A DNA stretch of 64,000 nucleotides from Spisula solida (GCA_947247005.1 OX365947.1:2680530-2744529), one strand, 5' to 3'. Shown: positions 12,322 through 25,490, counted from the stretch's first letter. The notes: generated from the sequence alone by a model not told the origin. Translations and numbers: made by a program.

Positions 12322-12961
12322 TGTAAATGAATAAAATCTCAAGTGCTACGTACCATTATATGCGGAAACATAAGTTTGTGAATGTACAAATGCCTACCAA
12401 ACTGTTATTCTCTGTGTTATGAGGATATACACATTTAAACATTCATAGGGCGCACAGACTAAAATAAGCAATGTACTGGTAAGCCCCACACATAAGTAAG
12501 TCAATCGACTTAAACAGGTTATACGTTAAAAAATCGATGTTTAAAGGATTTCTGAAAAAAAACGTGAAAATGCGTTCTCCAGTTTTGATAGACAACATTG
12601 TTGTTAAGAAGAAATATGACCCTCTTTTTATTGTATTATTTTGAACCTCGAACTTACTTCTTGTGCTATGTATGTCGGGTAGCCATATACTATAACACGA
12701 TAACATTTTGGGTTGACTGCTTGAACAATACTTTTCATTTAACTGAAGAACTGGTTGATTGGATAGTCCTGTACTTGTAAGATAGAACTTTATAAATGTT
12801 GATAAACTGTAGTTTATGCAAAATATATGTTATCTTATGTTATGTACTAAATCCAACGAAACAATATTGAATGAAAGAGAACGATATACATGTATATCTC
12901 ACTGATTTAAGATAATAAGTCATTATGTATCATCAAAGTATGGAAGCCCTGGAGGGCACTT

Positions 12962-13047
12962 TTGACTTATGACTTGTGACTTATGACTTGTGACTTATAA
13001 CTTATGACTTGTGACTTATAACTTATGACTTGTGACTTAGGAGTTGT
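12962..13047 (+). repeat. 7-bp tandem repeat (GACTTRT), left subterminal array
   Basis: GACTTAT/GACTTGT/AACTTAT variants in tandem directly inside the left end of the 2.45 kb TIR element. Confidence 0.85.
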
Positions 13048-13969
13048 GACCAAACAAACTATAAATATATTTGCATGCTTTATTTTTCCCTTACGTGTAA
13101 CAATAACGTGGATAAAAACGGATGATACGTGAATCGGATTTTTTATATTTTCAGCAAGACAGGTAAGTCAGTTTTAGTTGTTTGATTAAATAACAATTGT
13201 TTTACAATCATTCTACTACATAAGAGTTTGGTTTAAAATTCTTCTTTATCGATATGTTATTGCATACAAAGTTAGAATATATTTCCAACTTTTTTATTAT
13301 AATTTTAGCGTCACAATCCTGACGAATCTTTTGGTTAAGGGGAGTGAATAGAATGACCAGTGTAATTAAAATGTTTGTTTGTTTTTGCAGGTGGAGATAA
13401 ATGAAATATATGTCGTGGAATCCTGAAAATATCTCTTGTGGAATATTGCATAAAACGCTGAGAACAACTACTGTAATGGACAGAAATGCATATACGCACA
13501 AGTTGAGCATAAATATTATTGTCTCGTTATGAACCTACATATACTCAAATCGAAGTTATGGTTGATAAAGTCGACAGAGAAATACAAACCGATCTGGACT
13601 GAGTGACAAACAATAAGAATGTTTATGGTATAGGATCCCTAAGACCCTGTACCATGATAGAGTTCGACACCAAAACCTTGATGATATACATGTACTCCAA
13701 TTGATTTTGAGATGTTGGAAGGGTGTGTGTTTAATTCCAAACAGAAGTTCACCAATTTACAGCATATGCCATGATTTAAAATATTTGTATAACTAAGCAT
13801 GGCATGTTGTTAGTCGGTATTGTTATGCCGAGCCACTTTAGTATATTAATTTCATGTGTATGTTGCTCTATTAATTTTGACATGTATGTCTAATGCTTCA
13901 TTTATTCGTATAGTAAAGCACTAATATGGTTATAACGTCTGGTTTATTTCTGCATTTCAATCAAGATTT

Positions 13970-14195
13970 TGACTTGTGACTTGTGACTTGTGACTTGTAA
14001 CTTGTGACTTGAGACTTGTGACTTGTGACTTGTGACTTAAGACTTGTGACTTGTGACTTGAGACTTGTTACTTGAGACTTATAACTTGTGACTTGTGACT
14101 TGTGACTTGTAACTTATGACTTATGACTTATGACTTATTGCTTGTAACTTGTGACTTGAGACTCATCACTTGTGACTTGAGACTTGTGACGTGTA
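13970..14195 (+). repeat. 7-bp tandem repeat (GACTTGT), internal array
   Basis: About 30 units of GACTTGT with variants GACTTGA, AACTTGT and GACTTAT. Same orientation as the left array. Confidence 0.88.
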
Positions 14196-15267
14196 AAATG
14201 TAAAATGTAAAATACATTCTACCTTTGATAAAATTATAGACAGCAATATATATCATAATAAGTGTTATTATAATCAATGTTGTAATTTAATATGAGTTTG
14301 TTATCCTTCGTTTGTTATCAGTATCCATTGAAGAATGATATGTAATCATGAAATTGACAGTGTTTTTGGTCTTTGCTTTATATTGTATACAGAGTTAACA
14401 CCAATGCAGTATTATGTTGTAAATGATGAACGGTAGACAAAAACACATTTGCAAATGACAACTCTGAGTCTGTTGCATTACATGTATTTCAAAACATGAC
14501 AAAATGTCGTATTATTTCTAAACATGTATGTCCGACATTACATCTATGATATTAAACGTATACGGATACTATAAAGCTATCCTGAAAAGCTTAGTTCGTA
14601 GGCGCCATAAATGTAAATGTATTGATATCCACTACTTGGAATTGTCCGCAAAACCTTATAATGTTCTACTTCACCATTATGTTACATAACACAATCACAT
14701 TCAAAATCTATTCTAGCCCATAGTGTCACACAATTGCCAAGTTTACATTTGAGCCGGTTGCTTTGCTGGGTTTAAAGACTATATAGGTAAATAGGTTTGC
14801 ACCGCCACATCGTTTGCCGAACCAAACGCACCGAACAAACACACACAGCACGGATATTCCAGTTTCTTCACCTGGAAAAATGTAGAGCATATAATTCTTA
14901 TTACTTAAACAAAACTTAAAATCTAATTCATTGCACCATGTATGATCCGAACTATCTGTCTCAAATGAGACTCAAAAATAATAGCGAAAAGGAAGCAAAC
15001 CATTATAATCCTGTATGCACATGTACACGTATAATACACAACTATGCCATGTGACATTACGCTATTACATGAACGGTATTCTAGTTAATGGTGTTAACAA
15101 TTCAGAATAACGGTTCGATGCCTTCAACAATGACGATTTCATTCAAACAAAACTAATGCTGACTTACATGACTCACTATAGACTATTATCAGGTAATTCC
15201 GATTCAGACAGCATCCTTTACCATCCACGCTGCCAAAGGAAGTGCACGCAGATTTATTTATAGAATG

Positions 15268-15366
15268 TAAGTCACAAGTCATAAGTCACAAGTCACAAGT
15301 CATAAGTCATAAGTCACAAGTTCTAAGTCACAAGTCATAAGTCACAAGTCACAACACCTAAGTCAA
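15268..15366 (-). repeat. 7-bp tandem repeat, right subterminal array (inverted)
   Basis: ACAAGTC/ATAAGTC units, the reverse complement of the left array, directly inside the right end of the TIR element. Confidence 0.85.
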
Positions 15367-16315
15367 AAGTGCCCTCCAGGGCTCCCATATCAAAGGACTC
15401 CAACAATACTAATATAATGATAATAACTATTTTATTGTATGTGGAAGACATAATCGGATGACCAATTTTCATAATGGATTACACTTTACAATAATGACTG
15501 TGAAAGGGCATACATAGAATTGTATATACTTATGTAGAAAATGATATACAGGCAACCTGTTGTAAGCAACCGACCAAAACATTCAATCAAATGTAATTGT
15601 TTCATGCACGTGGCTGTTTGTTCTACGCCAAACCAAATATTTCAATGGTGAGCCAGTCAGTCAGTCTCTCGAAAGCACACAACTTCTATGAAAACAAAAT
15701 AGAGAAAATATCAAACAAATAATTCAGAAACACATTCAGGGTCGCTAACACTTAAGAAATCGATATTTAGATTCGGTAGGATTACACAAAATATTGCGCA
15801 CATATCTTTATACACCGAGCGGCACTTCTAACGCTACCCTTAGATTTTCTTTGATATCTCCTAAACCGTTCGAGGTAACCTCATCACATTTTTTTAACCC
15901 AACTGAGTTTGATGCATGTGCATGTTATCACACTAGTCAATTTAGAAATTGATGCATATGAAAAATCGCGGTTAAGGCGTAATTAACGTCACCCGATTTT
16001 CAAAAGTCACAAAATTAAACAGCGTATTTATAAAGGGTAAACTAAGTATTTTCACTTTTTTATTTCATTCCTGTTTTAAATGTTATATAACACGTGTACA
16101 CAATAAAAATATTCATGAATGTCCTAAACGTTGCAACTAGGTAGCAGTTGGTAAGCTAAGACCGCCTCAAAATAAACGCTTTTTCTGAATAAAAAACCAA
16201 TACGTTCGATATAAACGTTAAACCTGATGGAGGGCTTCATTGTTTGTACTTGAAAGGTAAAAAACACATCATTTCTAAACATCCAATATGTAAACGTACG
16301 CAATAGAATTGAATT

Positions 16316-16327
16316 AAATCAGTTTGA
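16316..16327 (+). repeat. Left target-site duplication of the LINE
   Basis: AAATCAGTTTGA, identical to 22639-22650. The first bases are ambiguous with the A tail at the right side. Confidence 0.75.
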
Positions 16328-16462
16328 CGAAGGGAAATAACTGATACTGTTACGACGATGTCATTTACTCCGATGAAAATAATTTAATTCAAGCTGTAAG
16401 CTTATTAAATAGTAAAAATAATTAACTGAAGTTGATTATAAACGGATATAAAGTGCTTATAA

Positions 16463-17590
16463 GTGAGCTGTGGACTAAAATTGTTCGAGGTATGGCAAAT
16501 TTTACAAACATTGAAAGTAGTCATGTGGTCAACACAGACCAAGGTGAACAATATGGCGGCCCGCCGATTGCAAGAAACCAGTTTGTTTGGCAATCGACAG
16601 CCATCTAAAGCTGAATGGTTGAAACACACGGACATGTATGGAGCGTTATCTAATATCATTGACTCTACACATAGCACAGGTCTCCAAAGAGTTAGAGGAA
16701 TGTGAAGAATATATATAGATACTCTATCCGACAAAGTTGCTCTGTTGACCGAAGGAATTATGTTGAGGGACAAAAGGGTTGAATTACTTAACACAAACCC
16801 GGATCGCTTAGACAGTGAGCAGACGGTCCGAGTCCGAATAAAGAATATTCCTCTATCAGTGGATGATGGAACTATTTCAAGGCCGTTAATTCTGAAAGGA
16901 ATTGACGTTATCAGTTGCATGCGGGAGAAACTAAGGTACAACGGAAAACTGACAAACTGTGAAACAGGCGATAGGCTGTTCACAGTCAAGGCATCCTCCC
17001 TTAGTGAACCTCTTCCACGTTTCATGACATTCGGTATATTTGTAGGGCGTGTCATGCACTACGGACAAAATAAAGACAAAACAAATAGTACATGTAGAAA
17101 GTGTTTGGACTCAGGTCATTCACTTAAAGAATGTCCTAATGACTGGAAATGTATTGCGTGCCATAGATATGGTCATAAGAAAGGCGATTGCGATATGTCA
17201 GATGTTGATGACAACAACGATGTCCTGTCGGAGCCTCCGAGTATCTTTCCCAACACAAAGGTCATTGGGTCATTGCCTCATACAACCGGTTTATCTGACC
17301 CACTTACACCCGTAGTGGCGCACGAGGAATCCGACGAAACTACTCAATCGAAGCCTAAGAAGACCAAACAGACATACAACCCGGTTACTAATGGTCAACA
17401 ACTGATTGTCTCGTTCTGTACGAATACTAACGACAACGAAACACCGAAAAAGGGTAATCATCCGAACCCTAAAAATAGGACGCCACCGACCCCTGCTGAA
17501 ACTATAAACGATACTATAAAGAAAATACGCACTGCCAACGAAGACTACTCGGACTCTGAGTCCGATCATAAGTCATCTGGTGAATACTGA
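16463..17590 (+). pseudogene. LINE ORF1 (zinc-knuckle nucleic-acid-binding protein), broken
   Basis: The main open part, 16745-17590, encodes 281 residues with two CCHC knuckles in tandem at about residues 117-150 (CRKCLDSGHSLKEC and CIACHRYGHKKGDC), followed by a charged, proline-rich tail. Such proteins bind the LINE RNA in the retrotransposition particle. The frame continues upstream to 16463 but is interrupted by a TGA at 16703-16705 within RGM-RIYIDTLSDK. A start at 16492 in another frame (MANFTNIESSHV) reads sensibly up to about 16608, so a one-base insertion near there probably separated the N-terminus. Neither break is compatible with a full product. Confidence 0.82.
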
Positions 17591-18717
17591 TGATATACAG
17601 TGTACATTCAGTGCATTTTCAGGAATCGATCTAGGACTTTGATTATGGACTTTGAGATAAATCTATACTAACCTTGTGTATTGTCTCATAACGGACAACA
17701 ATATACGTGCACCATTCGATCTTGGACTATACAAATGGACTTTGAGATAGATATATATGTATACATAACATGTAATGATATGTTCTACATTTTGTGTAAT
17801 ACCAACACATGCATTTTGCAGGTACGCATATACATGTTTAAAAATATAAATACTAGTATATATTATGTAAATACTATAAATTTGACATACTATGAATAAT
17901 AATCCACAACATATACATTATATTGATAAAATATTATATAAATAATGTCATCGACCCACATGATAAGCACGTGCCCACGGTACGTCTGTGTACATAGCAC
18001 TGTAGTCTGGTCGTTAACTCATGACTTTCGCCGAAAGAAATACGCTTGGTGTGCAGTATGTAATATGTTTTATTATTATCTCCTTCACACACCTCGTGCG
18101 CTCTTTTACTATTATAGTATTTCAATTCATTGAAGAATAATTGTTTATATCACAGTTATGAAAAAGACTATAGATCATTTTGTGATTTTAAAACTTGTCC
18201 GCGTGCTACACTTTGTTGAAACATTAAAACATCACGGGCCAACAATAACTGACTTTAAACCTGGCTACATTAGCGTTGTTTGCCAACCATGAAATATTGA
18301 ACTATGGTACACATATATGTAATAGCTGTTTTATATAATGATGTACATTATAGCACTTTCCCCGCGTTGTTCCATTTAGATATATATTCTAGTATAGTAC
18401 TATTGTTTTGCTATGATTGTATTTCAGCTATTTGGTTGTTTAATCGACAATGTATAACATGCTCTATACCATTCACGCAATTGTATATTGCCTTTAATTT
18501 GTTAAGACAGAAAGTAATGCAAATGTAATTATTATAACAATACTTAAATGTTGATATAACTATACTATTGTATGTTGTATAACTGTAATTAACCGAAATA
18601 ATTTTATTCTGTTATCACATTTGTCTCCATACCATGTATGTAAGGCATTTACCTCTCTCTACATGTCTCAGAGTATCGTAAACATACATATACCTACAAA
18701 CCTCACTAAATTAAATA
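17591..18717 (+). other. Long LINE inter-ORF region, no coding
   Basis: About 1.13 kb of AT-rich DNA between ORF1 stop and ORF2 start, with a partial repeat of GGACTTTGAGATA near 17650 and 17730. No open frame over 75 codons looks real and no inserted element with clear ends is seen. Confidence 0.7.
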
Positions 18718-21700
18718 ATGACTACACCTATAAATGATAAAGTACACCTGCTCTCTCTTAATTGTCAAGGATTAAGAAATAATCAAAAACAATGTAGACT
18801 TCAACAATATCTTTTACAACAAAAAATAAACATTGCATATTTACAAGAAACTCACTTTACAGCAGAGGTTAATGATACTGTTTCCTTTAACCTTAAGGAT
18901 TGGAACCTCTATAACTCATACGGAGAAACTAATAGTAAGGGATGCTCTATCCTAATCCACAAATGTCTGAATAGCACCGTTGTAAATCACTATAGCGACA
19001 CTGATGGAAGATGGGTCCTGATAAATATTGAATTTCACAATAATACCTATACACTAGTTAACATATATGCACATAATGACAAGAAAAAGCGTCATAAATA
19101 CTTTATGAACATCAATGACATCCTGTTAAACAACGCCGAAGGTATACTTATTCTTGGAGGAGATTTCAATGAAATTCTTAATCTATCTGATAGAATAACA
19201 CGAGCTAAGACAAATACCCTGAATCCTTCTAAAGGACTAACCGATATAATTAATAATCATAACCTAACTGATATATGGAGTAAACTTAATGACAACAAAC
19301 AGCAGTTCACCTGGCGAAGAAAAAATAGTTTCGAAAAAAGTAGAATAGACTTTTGGCTCATAGATGAAAATATTACACCACTAGTCTTCTCCACAGATAT
19401 ACGCCCTGCCCTAATTCAAAGTACTGATCACCAGGCAATTTCCCTTATAATAAAATCCCCATCTAAAAGGGGCCCTGGATATTGGAAACTAAATAATTCT
19501 TATCTAGAAGATCAGTTATATTGTGATCAAATCATACAAATATTCAATAAATATAAAACATTAGATATTCAAAGCAACCAATTAAAATGGGAAATATGTA
19601 AACATGAAATAAGAGAGAAATCTATATCATTCTCCAAACTAAAGGCACGAGAAAGAAACAATCATTTATACAGACTAGAAAAACAACTGAGCGACCTATA
19701 TACTAGTGACAATAATGATGATAATGAGACACAAAACAGAGTACATGTAATTGAAATAGAAAATGAAATTAAATCAATATACAACTTTAAATGCAAGGAG
19801 CCCAAAATTCGATCGAGAATTCAAATTTTGGAAGAAGGCGATAAAAATTCAAAATTCTTTATTAGTCTTGAAAAATCTGGACAAAATAGGAAAAATATAA
19901 CATCACTAATGGTGGATAATAAACGAATTACCGATCCATGTGATATTCTTAAGGCAGAAACAATTTTTTATAAAAAACTATATACATCAAATGACAATAT
20001 AAACAACAATGAATACTTAGACACAATAATCTTAGAAAACATATTAGCTGACACAGACGCAGACATATGCGAAGGAATGTTAAAGAACGATGAATGTAAA
20101 ACTGCTGTAAATGAAATGAAATTAAATAAAAGCCCGGGCCCAGACGGGCTATCATTAGAATTCAATCTCAAATTCTGGAGTAACTTAGAAGACCTGTTAT
20201 TAAAATGTTTAAATGAAAGCATGCAAAGCGGGAGTCTATCAAGAAGTCAAAGACAATGTATAATATCATTAATATATAAAAGATCTTATCCAGAAAATCT
20301 CGAAAACTGGCGCCCAATTTCCCTTTTGAATATCGATTATAAAATTGCAGCAATAGTTTTGGCGAAACGACTACAAAAGGTACTTCTTAAAATAATAAGT
20401 TGTGACCAACAAGGCTTCATACAAAACAGATACATTGGATATAATATACGTCTTATACAAGACATAATTGACTACTCAGATAACTTAGATATCAAAGGAG
20501 CTATTATATTCATTGACTTTAAAAAGGCATTCGATACTATAGAATGGTCATTTATGCTTAGTGTCCTAAACAAATTTGGATTCAAAGATATTTTTATTAA
20601 ATGGGTCAAGATATTCTATAATGATATAATGTCAGCTTTTATTAATAATGGATGGAGGTCTGATTACTTCAATATATCAAGAGGAATAAGACAGGATTGT
20701 CCCCTCTCCGCATTATTATTTGTGATCATAGCAGAAATCATGGCAATAAAGATACGATCGTGTAAAGACATTTCAGGTATAAAAATTAATCTTAACGACT
20801 CTACACATAATATAAAAATATCACAGTTAGCTGATGACACAACAATATTTTTAAACAACAAATTTGAAATATCCATTGATATTGAAGAATTTGGCAAGTA
20901 TTCAGGATAACAACTAAATAAGAAAAAAACTGAAGGGCTATGGCTCGGAAAAGGTAACCACATAGAAGAATTCTCTAATATACACTTCAATAAAGATGGT
21001 GTTAAAGCCCTTGGTGTCTTTTTTGGACACAATACAGCATTTTGTAAAAATAAAAACTGGAAGGAAAAAATAGACAATATCAAAGCTCAAATAGAACTTT
21101 GGAATCGTAGAAAGTTAACATTTTATGGAAAAATTACGGTGATAAAATCTGTCCTACTTCCAAAGCTAACATATCTCATGCAAACTTTAGAAACACCAAA
21201 AAACACCATCAATGAGTTAGACACACTTTTCTTTAAATTTCTCTGGAATAATAAATCTGAAAAAACCAAACGACGTACATTAATAGGAAATAAATTAGAC
21301 GGGGGTATAAATATGATTGATGTGGAATCTTATGCAAAAACCATGAAAGTAAAATGGGTCAAAGCTCTTACTGACGACCAATTTGCTAATTGGAAATTAA
21401 TACCCTCACACCTTCTTAACCAATACGGCAAAGACCTTTTAATTTTTAGAATGAACATTGGTAACCTTAAGTCGCTACCTAAAATAAAACTGCCTGTCTC
21501 TGATTTTTACAAGTCTCTTTTAGAAACATGGATTTATTTTAAGAACGGAAAAACTCCTGAAAATACATGTACCTTTACAGAAATCCGAAAACAGGTTTTA
21601 TGGGGTAATTATCACATAAAGCATAAATCAAGAAGTCTAATCTTCCATTCATGGATAAACTCAGGCATAATATTTGTAAACGATTTACTGGACGAAAATG

Positions 21701-22509
21701 ACAAAATAGACCCTAGACATATTCTGGAAAAGCTAATAGACAAACATAACTGGATTTCTGAAATACATAAATTAAAATTCGCACTTCCCACAAGCTGGAA
21801 AACTATTCTTAAATCTGACATCTCCATAAAAACAAAAGTGAAAACCCAAAAACAATCAACAGCCTTCTCCTAAAATACCGTAACAACAGATCCCTTTATC
21901 AGCACATTGCCCAACGCAAATTCATTAAACCATACCTACACAAATGCTGGAAAGATAAGTTTAGATTAGAAACCAATTGGAAAGATTTTTACTTTATTAT
22001 TAACAAAGCCCTGATAGATAATAGAGTAAAACAATATAAATACAAATTAATACATAATATTATAGCAACCAACGAAAAACTCCACATATGGAAGATCCTA
22101 AATTCACCTAATTGTCAATATTGTGGAATACCAGATACATTAGAACATTTCTTCGTTGAATGTAACTACTTAAACAACTTCTGGGCTACCATATTAGACA
22201 CACTTAACATGTGTGGCATCGCCAAACCGCTCAACCAGTTAAAATATATAATTATAGGATACAAAATAAATTTCGCTGAATATCATTTTGTAAACATTCT
22301 TCTCTCATATATTGGCTTCTCTATATACATTGTATAAAGCCCATTTTTGAAGTGACAAAAGAACTAAACAATGTGAAATAATTAAGATATTACAAGAGGA
22401 ACTAAATCTTTTAACTGGAGTATATGCAAGACGCAAAATAACATACGCATTTTTAAAACAATTCCTTAAGCAACTTAACTCATGTATGCATGCAAACACC
22501 AACAACTAA
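18718..22509 (+). pseudogene. LINE ORF2 (endonuclease-reverse transcriptase), broken
   Basis: Starts MTTPINDKVHLLSLNCQGLR. The apurinic endonuclease occupies about residues 10-250 (NCQGLRN, YLQETHF, GGDFNEIL, TDHQAISL). The reverse transcriptase covers about residues 440-760 with NKSPGPDGLS, NWRPISLLN, FIDFKKAFDTIEW, GIRQDCPLSALLF (usual RQGCPLS, so a glycine-to-aspartate change) and the catalytic QLADDTTIFL. An in-frame TAA at 20908-20910 interrupts KYSG-QLNKKKTEG. The same frame then runs to 21873. The next segment, with a C-terminal knuckle CQYCGIPDTLEHFFVEC, continues in another frame to about 22337, and a last piece returns to the first frame to 22509 with a TGA at 22348. The motif set fits the L1 clade, Tx1 branch. 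Confidence 0.87.
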
Positions 22510-22638
22510 CTACTGTGTATTGTTTGTGGTATCTATATACATGCATCGTAATTCTTTATATCTGTGATATATGTATATGCTGTTACTGTTCATGTTAACT
22601 GAAAAATAAACGGGCTGGCGTAGGTCAGTTCCAAAAAA

Positions 22639-22650
22639 AAATCAGTTTGA
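22639..22650 (+). repeat. Right target-site duplication of the LINE
   Basis: AAATCAGTTTGA following the A tail, paired with 16316-16327. Confidence 0.75.
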
Positions 22651-23651
22651 TATCGTTCGTGGTCACCATTAGTTCCAATTTCAAGTTGAGCTCGACTCCC
22701 CTAACTCGCATGACTCGTATTATCTCAACACACTCGTTGGAATAACGGTTATCACTAGCTTTCGCAGCAAAAACAAACGTCATTTTATTTATTAGTCGGT
22801 TGATGTACAGTGTAAATAATTATCTAAGACATGATGATCAAAAGCTTGATAATACCAATCATTGTAGGAAGCAAGGACATCTTCAGCGCAAATAACAACC
22901 CGATAACAGCCATCGCGGGCAAATCTGTGACTTTCAATATTGGGTTGTTTAACTGTTCAAAATTTCATGACAATCCATACAGCAGTTTTAAAGAAAACCG
23001 ACATATATTATAGGTAGCGTTAGAAGTGCCGTTAATTGTACATTAAATCCATACTCAAATAGTCCTATTTGTCATAACAATATGTACAGAAATCTTATGC
23101 CTCAATTTAGATAAAGATGAAAATACTTTTAAAAACTGGAAAATGATTAGAATACGACTTACCATTACGACTTCTCGCCGTATCTATGTACAAATGCATT
23201 CGTATTGACGACTACGGATATAGCAAGGACGTGAATTGGCAAAGTGTCTTCGACTTATACTCCATTGTGTAAGATTGTTTGCACAATTTTGACGCATAAA
23301 TTGAAAAATTCAATGGAAGAATTCAATCATAGTTGTGTATAACTACCGCGATGTTTGAGTGCATGTGTATATAACAAGAAATATTATGAATACAAAGAAC
23401 TACGCGCAGTGTAGTTGGAATAAACTGAAACTATATTACGTATTACATATATACAATATATCAGGTATACATGTAAAAACAAGATATATTTAAAAACAGA
23501 TGCCTGCAAAAATGACCGTAGCCAACAAAGTCACTCAATCGCAGCCACAGTCTCAAGTCTTTGAAAAAGTACCGATTTAAAGTGTAGTTTCTGACATGCG
23601 GCTGTTTAACCGACTATACGTTAGACCTGCCATCCACTAGACCCCGATGCC

Positions 23652-23936
23652 ATGCGGCGGAAGGGTAGCCGATTACAGTCTGCTAGTTACGGGAACCTTT
23701 CGGTATCGTTTTTCAATACAAATGGGCGGATCTTTACCATCGGACTCGTTCGGGATGTATTAGCGGATCGGTATACGAAGTGTTGCAGTATAAACGCCGA
23801 AATAGCCGAACGCAACGCGAAGGAATGCCGACAGTTCAGGATTTGGTCCCGAATGTTTCCCGATCGTGCGGAAAGGTTGCGGTTACATTGCAGAACACGC
23901 GGAAGTGTTTACGATTCGATGCCGATAGAATGTTAA
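23652..23936 (+). other. GC-richer unassigned segment at the A/B junction
   Basis: A 94-codon frame (MRRKGSRLQSASYGN start) in a segment, about 23625-24040, with visibly higher GC and many CG dinucleotides. It has no counterpart at the B/C junction. No recognised domain, so chance or a relic is most likely. Confidence 0.25.
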
Positions 23937-25394
23937 AGGGTTGACGATGTATATAAACGGTCCCGAACTACTATCTTGTGATCAGTTGAAAGTTGAATTT
24001 GATGGACGGAAGACGCCAGTAATCTTGCTAATTTCAACTACAAAAATAAGACATAGTTGCAGCTACACAAAAGTTGAATGACTTTATTTCAGGTATTAAA
24101 ACTCCTGGCATATTGACCTCATGAAACAGGTTATTTTCAACGTATAAACAATTGGCGTTACGCGGTTTTGTGTTACGCTTATGGGTCGCATATTTTGACG
24201 TTACGCCGATATATGCGACCGAATATGTAACACCCGTCAAATGTATCATATTCGTCTGATCAATCGAAAACCTTCGTTCGGTAATTATATCTGCTGGAAC
24301 TTATATAAGCCAATCAATTGTCGTATGACAATCGTACGTCAATCGTGCGACAGAAGAACTTAGATCATATCATATACATGGATGAAGGGCGTACGACACG
24401 AGTGCCCGTGGTGTGCCCAACCTTCAATCATAGGTGGCGTATGTTCATATACATGTGTACTTCTAATACAACAAGTTTCATCACAATATCGCGTCCCTAA
24501 CGATCGTTATAGAGCTTGAACTAAGTTTCTGTTTAACGTAACAGTGACCTTGACATTGAACCCAGCGGTCACACGTTTAATCATAGCCTGCATCCTTACA
24601 TCCTCACACATGCTACTGATACAGCAAGTTTTATCACTCTTCCCAACTTAAGTTATTTAGCAGAAACTGATTTTCTATTTTCAGTAACAATAACCTTGAC
24701 CACATTTGCCCCACTTTCAATCTTTGATGACTTCACACAAGCTGTAAGTATCATTGATGTACAAACAAATTTATATAAAAAATACTCTAAAATAGAAACT
24801 TGCCAAACAACTTAAACGGGAATAGAATGTAATATAATCCATGTCTGTTGTTCATTGGCCCCATGGGCCCCACTTTCCACCTAAAGCGGCCTTTAATATA
24901 AGCTGTCTGTATACCATTTGCATTTGTACTTCCACTGTCATGTCAATTTGTAAATATGTATGCTATCATATAATTTGTGTATGGTATTTGTACAGTAAAC
25001 CTTGAATCTTGAACGAATTGACAACAAAGAGAAGGAAGTAAAATTATTAGTGTCTTCTACGAAATCGGGTATATCTATCCATCCTGAGTCTAATTGGGAG
25101 ATTTAACATTTGCTTATTGTTGAAATAAGGAAATTGTAGAAGGTATCAGCTTTCATTTCCAACTACATTAACGATCCTTTTGAAATATTTTTGACATCAA
25201 GTCGAGTGTTTTGTTTGTTTGAGCTATGCGATAGGAATGCAAAGGAATTATTAGACAATTTTATAGATTGTGTGTACACATTTAGCGGTTTCATGCTTAT
25301 ACCAATATATACCAGTCAACCATCGCCTTTGTTAACTTCTTTTAAACTTCAGAAGTACAATGCATGTCATAGGGTGAACATTATTTTCAGCCTA

Positions 25395-25490
25395 ACCGGT
25401 GCTCGATCCCGGACCCTCCGTTTACAGAACGAATGTTCTTCCGACTTAGCTTCCGGTCGCTAACTCACTGCCTCAGCCATACACGTACCT
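25395..25490 (-). mobile_element. tRNA-like SINE head, copy 1
   Basis: Reverse complement reads TTAGCGACCGGAAGCTAAGT and GGGTCCGGGATCGAGCACC, resembling A and B boxes. Two relatives lie at 26965-27065 and 45045-45125. Confidence 0.5.

Larger units (their letters stand above)
12939..15389. mobile_element. TIR element (2451 bp) with GACTTGT repeat arrays
   Basis: Ends TATGGAAGCCCTGGAGGGCA and, inverted, TATGGGAGCCCTGGAGGGCA, with similarity continuing through CTTTTGACTTA. The 6-bp TCAAAG flanks both sides (12933-12938 and 15390-15395), and unit B at about 36200 shows the empty site with a single TCAAAG. Inside each end are arrays of a 7-bp GACTTRT repeat. No transposase frame is seen; the longest frame is 100 codons without recognisable motifs. 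Confidence 0.8.
16328..22638 (+). mobile_element. Near full-length L1/Tx1-clade LINE, inactivated
   Basis: About 6.3 kb with a 5' region, ORF1 with CCHC zinc knuckles, ORF2 with apurinic endonuclease and reverse transcriptase, a polyadenylation signal AATAAA near 22605 and a short A tail (22633-22641). The 12-bp AAATCAGTTTGA occurs at 16316-16327 and again at 22639-22650 directly after the tail, so it is the probable target duplication and sets the 5' end. Four or more disabling changes are visible in the ORFs. The LINE lies inside a TIR element whose arms are at 15.82 and 23.03 kb. Confidence 0.88.
15815..23038. mobile_element. TIR DNA element (about 0.9 kb) split by the LINE
   Basis: A perfect 19-bp inverted pair, CGGCACTTCTAACGCTACC at 15820-15838 and its complement at 23013-23031, lies near both ends. 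The paralogous site in unit B (about 36585-36625) runs straight through from CATATCTTTATACA to TTAAAACCATACTC, so everything between TACA at 15811-15814 and TACA at 23039-23042 is an insertion. Without the LINE the element is about 0.9 kb, with no transposase seen. The outermost 5-7 bases do not match well, so exact ends are uncertain. Confidence 0.75.
3830..23620. repeat. Segmental duplication unit A
   Basis: Left part (about 3830-5740) matches 26510-28140, 29830-30360 and 44320-46730. The gene part matches copies B and C. The right part (12600-12935, 15390-15814 and 23039-23620) matches 35000-37190 in unit B. The unit is inflated by unit-specific insertions described separately. Borders are judged by eye. 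Confidence 0.75.

Noticed and set aside
15268..15366. CRISPR-like array
   Set aside because: The 7-bp units are contiguous without spacers and the DNA is eukaryotic; it is a minisatellite inside a TIR element.
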